From assembly GCA_037147235.1 (NCBI GenBank), contig JBAWVO010000134.1, forward strand, positions 1 through 16,750: DNA of 16,750 nt. Reading direction: 5' to 3'. The position numbers and the translations under genes are program-made. This document shows positions 13,010 to 16,750 of this stretch, piece by piece; positions within the stretch are counted from its first letter, which is position 1; each line of letters begins with the position of its first letter. Source of the stretch: JANXQG01 sp037147235 (GTDB lineage Bacteria; Planctomycetota; Planctomycetia; Pirellulales; Thermoguttaceae). Below the pieces are notes generated by a model, which was not told the origin of the DNA, did not search any database, and worked only from the letters and a program-made list of their open reading frames with translations.

Positions 13010-16000
13010 TTAATTTGCCTGCATCGGCCAAGCATGGGCTGCGGCCTTCACGGACTGGTAGTTCTCGTCGAGTGCCGGTTGCATGAGCACGATCGCAGCC
13101 AGCCGCCGGGCCATGTTTATGACTTCGCGGGCCTCGTCGGGCTTCAAGGCTCGCCCAAGAATTTCATCTTCGCGATAGCTTAGCCATTTCTTGATGACCT
13201 GGTATCCGCCGATGTAATACTCCCACACCTTGAGCGGAATGTTGCGCCAGTAAGCCGCGCCGTTGAGGTAAACGTCAAAGGTCTTCTCGCCCAAGAGCTG
13301 CCGCACATCCTCGGCCGACATGCCGCGTTCCGCCGCTTCCGCGTCGATGGCCTTGGCTTCGGCTTCATCGTAGTTCCGTTCGGCGAGTTTGCCCTTGCCC
13401 GGCATCGTGACGCCCTCTTTGCCCTTGCGTCCCCAACCGGCGGTTACGGTCAAGTCGCCGCTGGCCGTATCGATCTGTCCGCCGCCAGTTTTGGTTATCG
13501 AGCCGATGGTCTTGAGAATGGCAGCGATCTTCCCACACGTCACGCCGGACACTTCGGCTTCGGTGTCCAACAGGGCCGCTATTTGCTCGCCCAACGTCGC
13601 CGATGCCTCCAGGGCCTTGCGGTTCGCCGGGAGAGGAAGGCGAGGCCAGTCCCACCGAATGCCGTCGGCGTTTTCGGTCAGATAGGCCGGGCTGTACCCG
13701 ATTGCCAGGGCGTGCATCCATATTAACCTGGCCACTTTGGGATCGTCCGGGTTTTTGAGCTTGAGCTTCTCCAGGAATTGTCGAGCAGCACGCGAAAGAT
13801 TTGCCACAGGCTCGTCGGCCTCGGGCTTATCGCCCAGCGCGGCGAAAAGCGTTGTCTCGGCCTGTTTATTGAGTCTGGGGCCATTCTTAAGCAGCAGTGG
13901 AAAATGTCGTGCATGACCAGAAATCGCATCATAGTCGCACACCAGAGACGAGAAGTAGAATGGCGGACCCTCGGGCGACTTGTCGGCCGTGTCGCGCGTG
14001 ATGAAAAACGAATTGCCCGGAAAACGCTGCTTCAACAAATGAGGACTCGGCTCACTAAAAAGCGGCCGAATGTTGGCAAGGTATCCCCAACGCACGTCGA
14101 ATACCTTGAACGGATACTGCACAACGTGCGTCAAACTGAATGAATGCTCCTTTAAGAGTTTCTTGCGGGCTTCAGGGCCGACAATCCGATTTCCCGTCAT
14201 CATCAGCGAGGCATGATAACGAGCGACCTCTGAATCCTGAACGGTTGGATCAAAGTAAGCAACCATTCTTTCTTCCAGTAAGTCTCGGTCGATGGAGATT
14301 AGCGAGTTACCTCGTCTTTCCACGGGACCGTTGAACGGAGCCACCGCACAGAGGTCGGTGAGCTTGGGCCATTCCGTGTAGTGTGCAGCCACCTCTTCGG
14401 GATATAGAGAATGACGATTCTCTGATCGCACGTCGGCCAACTTGTACGCCGCATTGAAGTTTTTGGCGTTAAGGCTGTCCAATAACTGTTTTCGTCGCTC
14501 AGCGGCCTTTGCTGCGTCAAGATCATCTCGGAACCGAACCACTGCGGGACCTTTGCGTTTTTTCCCGGTCTTTACCCAGAGAGAAGTGGCCACTCCCTGT
14601 TGGATGCCCGTCGAGAAACCGCTGATGGCAAAGATGGTTTCGCTGGTCCGCCCATCCGGTGCGTATTCCGAGATTTTGCGATTGCCGTGCAAACCTTCGA
14701 TCCAGAACTTGTCAAACGACTCCAGAAGGTGTTGCCGCAGCAGTACGAACGAAGGCTCGGAAATCCATGAATGGTTGGAGATGAACGAGACCACACCCAT
14801 GCCGCTCATCTCGGCAATGCGGCGCTCGGCCAGGCGAAAGAAACGGACATACAGGTCGTCAAGGTTGAACTTCTTGATACCCCATCCGCCCATGGATGGC
14901 GGGTCGTTCAACTTGTACCGTTTAGTCCGCGTAACGCTTGTCTTGCCTTGCTTGTTAGTCTTCTTTTTCTCTTGGTAGTAGACACCTTTATAGACCTCAA
15001 CCAATCCCTCTTCCTCTTCAGGGCTGACGCCGGCGAAGGCGTTATAGGGCGGATTGCCGAGGACCACCAGAATTCGCTTGTCGCGTTTCACATGCTCGGC
15101 CGCGTCGCGTTCCTCCTGAAGCTCGGCCCATTGTACGATCTGTTTCTTGCCATCTTTGGGCGGTTCCCAACCGGTCAAGGCATTGGTCAAATAGACGCCG
15201 ACTCGCTCGCCCTTATTCTGCGATAGCGGCGCACCTGCCGCTTGCAACATCAGTCCCAATTGCAGATGCGATACCACGAAGGGCGCGGGCATGATTTCAA
15301 AGCCGAAGATGCGGTTCATTGCCGCTTCCTTCAAGTCGGACGCTACCAAGGCATCGCCACCCTTGTCGCGAAGAGTAGCCGCGATGCTACGCAAGACTTC
15401 CACTAGGTACGCACCCGTGCCGCAACAGGGGTCTAGCACGACGACGTTGGGGTCGGCCAGCCCGTCGGGCAGGTCAAGTTCTTCGCGCAAGACGGTATCG
15501 ACGCGAGCCACTTGATATTTGACGATTTCGGGCGGGGTGTACCAGACTCCCAATGCCTTGCGCAGTTCGGGATCGTAGGCTTCCAAGAACGGTTCATAGA
15601 AGTATTGGACCGCGTGTTCATCCTCGAAGTTCTTGAAAAACTCGCCGCGATCCACGCGGTTCAGCACGCCGGCCGACCAATCGAGAGTTTCTACCAGCCC
15701 AAGCGGCCCCAGGCGGCTCGGCTTGGCCACTTCTTCGTACAAGGTGCATACGAAAGGAACATGCAGGGACCATTCCGCTTTCTGCCAGTCGAAGCGGGCC
15801 TTCGGGCTAAGGTTGTCTTTGTGCCAGCGGACCCACGCGGAGAACACCCCGTAGAAGAGGGTTTGCACCAGCGTGGAGCGAAAGAAGTGCTCGCCCTTTT
15901 CGTCGGTGAACTTCATCCCCAGGGCATCTTCCAGGGCGGTGCGAACGGTTTGCAGGGCCGGAAGTTCCTTTTGTTGTTCAACACGAAAGAGCGCGTCGCG

Positions 16001-16633
16001 GGCGTAGGACGCCAGAAACCAAGCCACGTCCTTGGGCTTGGTTAGCGGGGCGGAATGCAGGCAGGCCCGCTTGATGAATTCGATGAATTGCGGCCCCTTC
16101 TGCTGGGCCGTGGCGCGGGGATGCGCGGCCCTGCGTTGCCAGAAATCCTTTTCATCGTCGGCCAAGGCAAACGATTCTCGCTCGACGGGCTGCCCATTGG
16201 CACCGCGTTCCACGATCAGGAATTCGCGCAGGTTGGTCACGATGACGATGCCGTAAGTTTTCAGGTATTCCTTGACCTGCTGACTCTCGGCGATTGTCTT
16301 CACTTCAGGCTTGGTCCCCTTGGCTTCGATCGCTCCACGGGCGGGCAATTGACCGGCCTTGGGCGCACCGTCGGCTTGCCGTTGGAATTGGTCGGGCGTG
16401 AACAGCCCTCCGTCGGGCATTCCGGCCCCAAGGTTGCGGAGATTCATCACGCAGCGAACCTTGGGCTTGAGGGCCTTTCCCGCCGCATTGAAAAGGGTCG
16501 AGAGGGCCGGATAGTAGGACGTTTCGGCCACGCCCCCGCCCATGCCATGAATCGCCTTCAACTCGGCGAGGTAGTCTTCCAGAATCCGGGTGGATAAATT
16601 GCCGGAAGATGGCGCGTCCGTGGTCTCAGTCAT
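13010..16633 (-). CDS. single-chain restriction-modification enzyme (type IIG / ISP-like)
   Basis: The 1207-residue protein joins a nuclease, an adenine-N6 methyltransferase and a specificity region. The N-terminal part has a PD-(D/E)xK-like site, MPDGGLF (Asp74) and AIEAKG (Glu103, Lys105), followed by a Gln/Lys helix (QQVKEYLK) usual in type IIG nucleases. A helical linker (about 160-350) leads to the methyltransferase, with motif I DPCCGTGAYL (401-410), GFEIMPAPFVVSHLQL and the catalytic motif IV GNPPY (526-530). The rest (about 590-1207), including FWIEGLHGNRKISEYAPDG and EYYIGGYQVIKKWLSYRE, resembles the C-terminal specificity part of type ISP enzymes. I see no Walker A or helicase motifs, so it is unlike full ISP translocases. 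Such enzymes cut foreign DNA and methylate one strand of their own site. The ATG at 16633 has no clear ribosome site. No separate R, M or S gene is nearby. Confidence 0.9.
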   Translation of the reverse strand: MTETTDAPSSGNLSTRILEDYLAELKAIHGMGGGVAETSYYPALSTLFNAAGKALKPKVRCVMNLRNLGAGMPDGGLFTPDQFQRQADGAPKAGQLPARGAIEAKGTKPEVKTIAESQQVKEYLKTYGIVIVTNLREFLIVERGANGQPVERESFALADDEKDFWQRRAAHPRATAQQKGPQFIEFIKRACLHSAPLTKPKDVAWFLASYARDALFRVEQQKELPALQTVRTALEDALGMKFTDEKGEHFFRSTLVQTLFYGVFSAWVRWHKDNLSPKARFDWQKAEWSLHVPFVCTLYEEVAKPSRLGPLGLVETLDWSAGVLNRVDRGEFFKNFEDEHAVQYFYEPFLEAYDPELRKALGVWYTPPEIVKYQVARVDTVLREELDLPDGLADPNVVVLDPCCGTGAYLVEVLRSIAATLRDKGGDALVASDLKEAAMNRIFGFEIMPAPFVVSHLQLGLMLQAAGAPLSQNKGERVGVYLTNALTGWEPPKDGKKQIVQWAELQEERDAAEHVKRDKRILVVLGNPPYNAFAGVSPEEEEGLVEVYKGVYYQEKKKTNKQGKTSVTRTKRYKLNDPPSMGGWGIKKFNLDDLYVRFFRLAERRIAEMSGMGVVSFISNHSWISEPSFVLLRQHLLESFDKFWIEGLHGNRKISEYAPDGRTSETIFAISGFSTGIQQGVATSLWVKTGKKRKGPAVVRFRDDLDAAKAAERRKQLLDSLNAKNFNAAYKLADVRSENRHSLYPEEVAAHYTEWPKLTDLCAVAPFNGPVERRGNSLISIDRDLLEERMVAYFDPTVQDSEVARYHASLMMTGNRIVGPEARKKLLKEHSFSLTHVVQYPFKVFDVRWGYLANIRPLFSEPSPHLLKQRFPGNSFFITRDTADKSPEGPPFYFSSLVCDYDAISGHARHFPLLLKNGPRLNKQAETTLFAALGDKPEADEPVANLSRAARQFLEKLKLKNPDDPKVARLIWMHALAIGYSPAYLTENADGIRWDWPRLPLPANRKALEASATLGEQIAALLDTEAEVSGVTCGKIAAILKTIGSITKTGGGQIDTASGDLTVTAGWGRKGKEGVTMPGKGKLAERNYDEAEAKAIDAEAAERGMSAEDVRQLLGEKTFDVYLNGAAYWRNIPLKVWEYYIGGYQVIKKWLSYREDEILGRALKPDEAREVINMARRLAAIVLMQPALDENYQSVKAAAHAWPMQAN

Positions 16634-16695
16634 TTTGTAATTCGCCGTCGGTTTCCGTCTTTGTCGATTCGGATGGGCAAATGGGGCAGAACGGT

Positions 16696-16750
16696 TTAGA
16701 AACTATCTCAAAACACTCTTGAAGAACCACGAAACACACAAATGACACGA
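16696..16750. repeat. AACCACGAAA repeat, copy 2, cut by the window end
   Basis: From about 16697 the sequence matches the reverse complement of 1567-1620 with about one mismatch in 54 bases, including TTAGAAACTATCTC and GAAGAACCACGAAACACAC. Only one arm is inside the window. It lies 63 bases upstream of the R-M start codon. Confidence 0.9.

Noticed and set aside
1485..16750. a 15-kb composite transposon bounded by the AACCACGAAA repeats
   Set aside because: There is no transposase, the interior is mostly housekeeping genes, and the repeat is palindromic and probably high-copy, so bracketing is likely chance.

Overview
The window looks like a chromosomal piece of a member of the Planctomycetota. 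The lineage call is an inference. It rests on a secreted protease carrying the LEPR-XLL export motif typical of that phylum, a secreted PmoA/DUF6807-type protein, GC-rich genes, short intergenic spaces, a mixture of genes with and without a Shine-Dalgarno sequence, and dense families of palindromic intergenic repeats.

Layout, left to right. Positions 1-680 hold no gene I can support, only a MITE-like inverted repeat (423-538). Next come rsmE (minus, 16S rRNA U1498 methyltransferase) and, divergent from it, a small two-helix membrane histidine kinase (plus). A minus-strand tRNA-Ser(CGA) with its own terminator and a likely promoter follows. About 600 bases of near-empty sequence lead to a 97-residue unknown protein (plus). 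It ends tail-to-tail on a tRNA-dihydrouridine synthase gene (minus), the two stop codons sharing one CTAG. Then, all on the plus strand, come a secreted protein of unknown function, rpmA (ribosomal protein L27) and folD. A large secreted calpain-type cysteine protease (906 aa, minus) and a RarD-type EamA transporter (minus) follow, then a secreted DUF6807 protein (plus). The right end is filled by a 1207-residue single-chain restriction-modification enzyme of the type IIG/ISP-like class (minus).

The genes do not form one pathway. Most are single-gene units with their own promoters, alternating in strand. There are translation and RNA housekeeping functions (rsmE, dus, rpmA, tRNA-Ser), one-carbon metabolism (folD), envelope or secreted functions (histidine kinase, unknown secreted protein, calpain-like protease, RarD, DUF6807) and defence (the R-M enzyme). 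The most striking non-genic feature is that many intergenic regions carry a palindromic repeat, from at least seven sequence families. Three families recur in the window: GTACGTCAGGC...(4811, 6548), GGATCGGCGCATC...(7517, 12881) and AACCACGAAA...(1485, 16696). The second family lies both times in a convergent 3'-3' gap. No transposase, integrase or CRISPR array is visible. I did not find a clearly new multigene system. The best leads are the repeat landscape, the calpain-like protease with an EF-hand-like loop, and the single-chain R-M protein.
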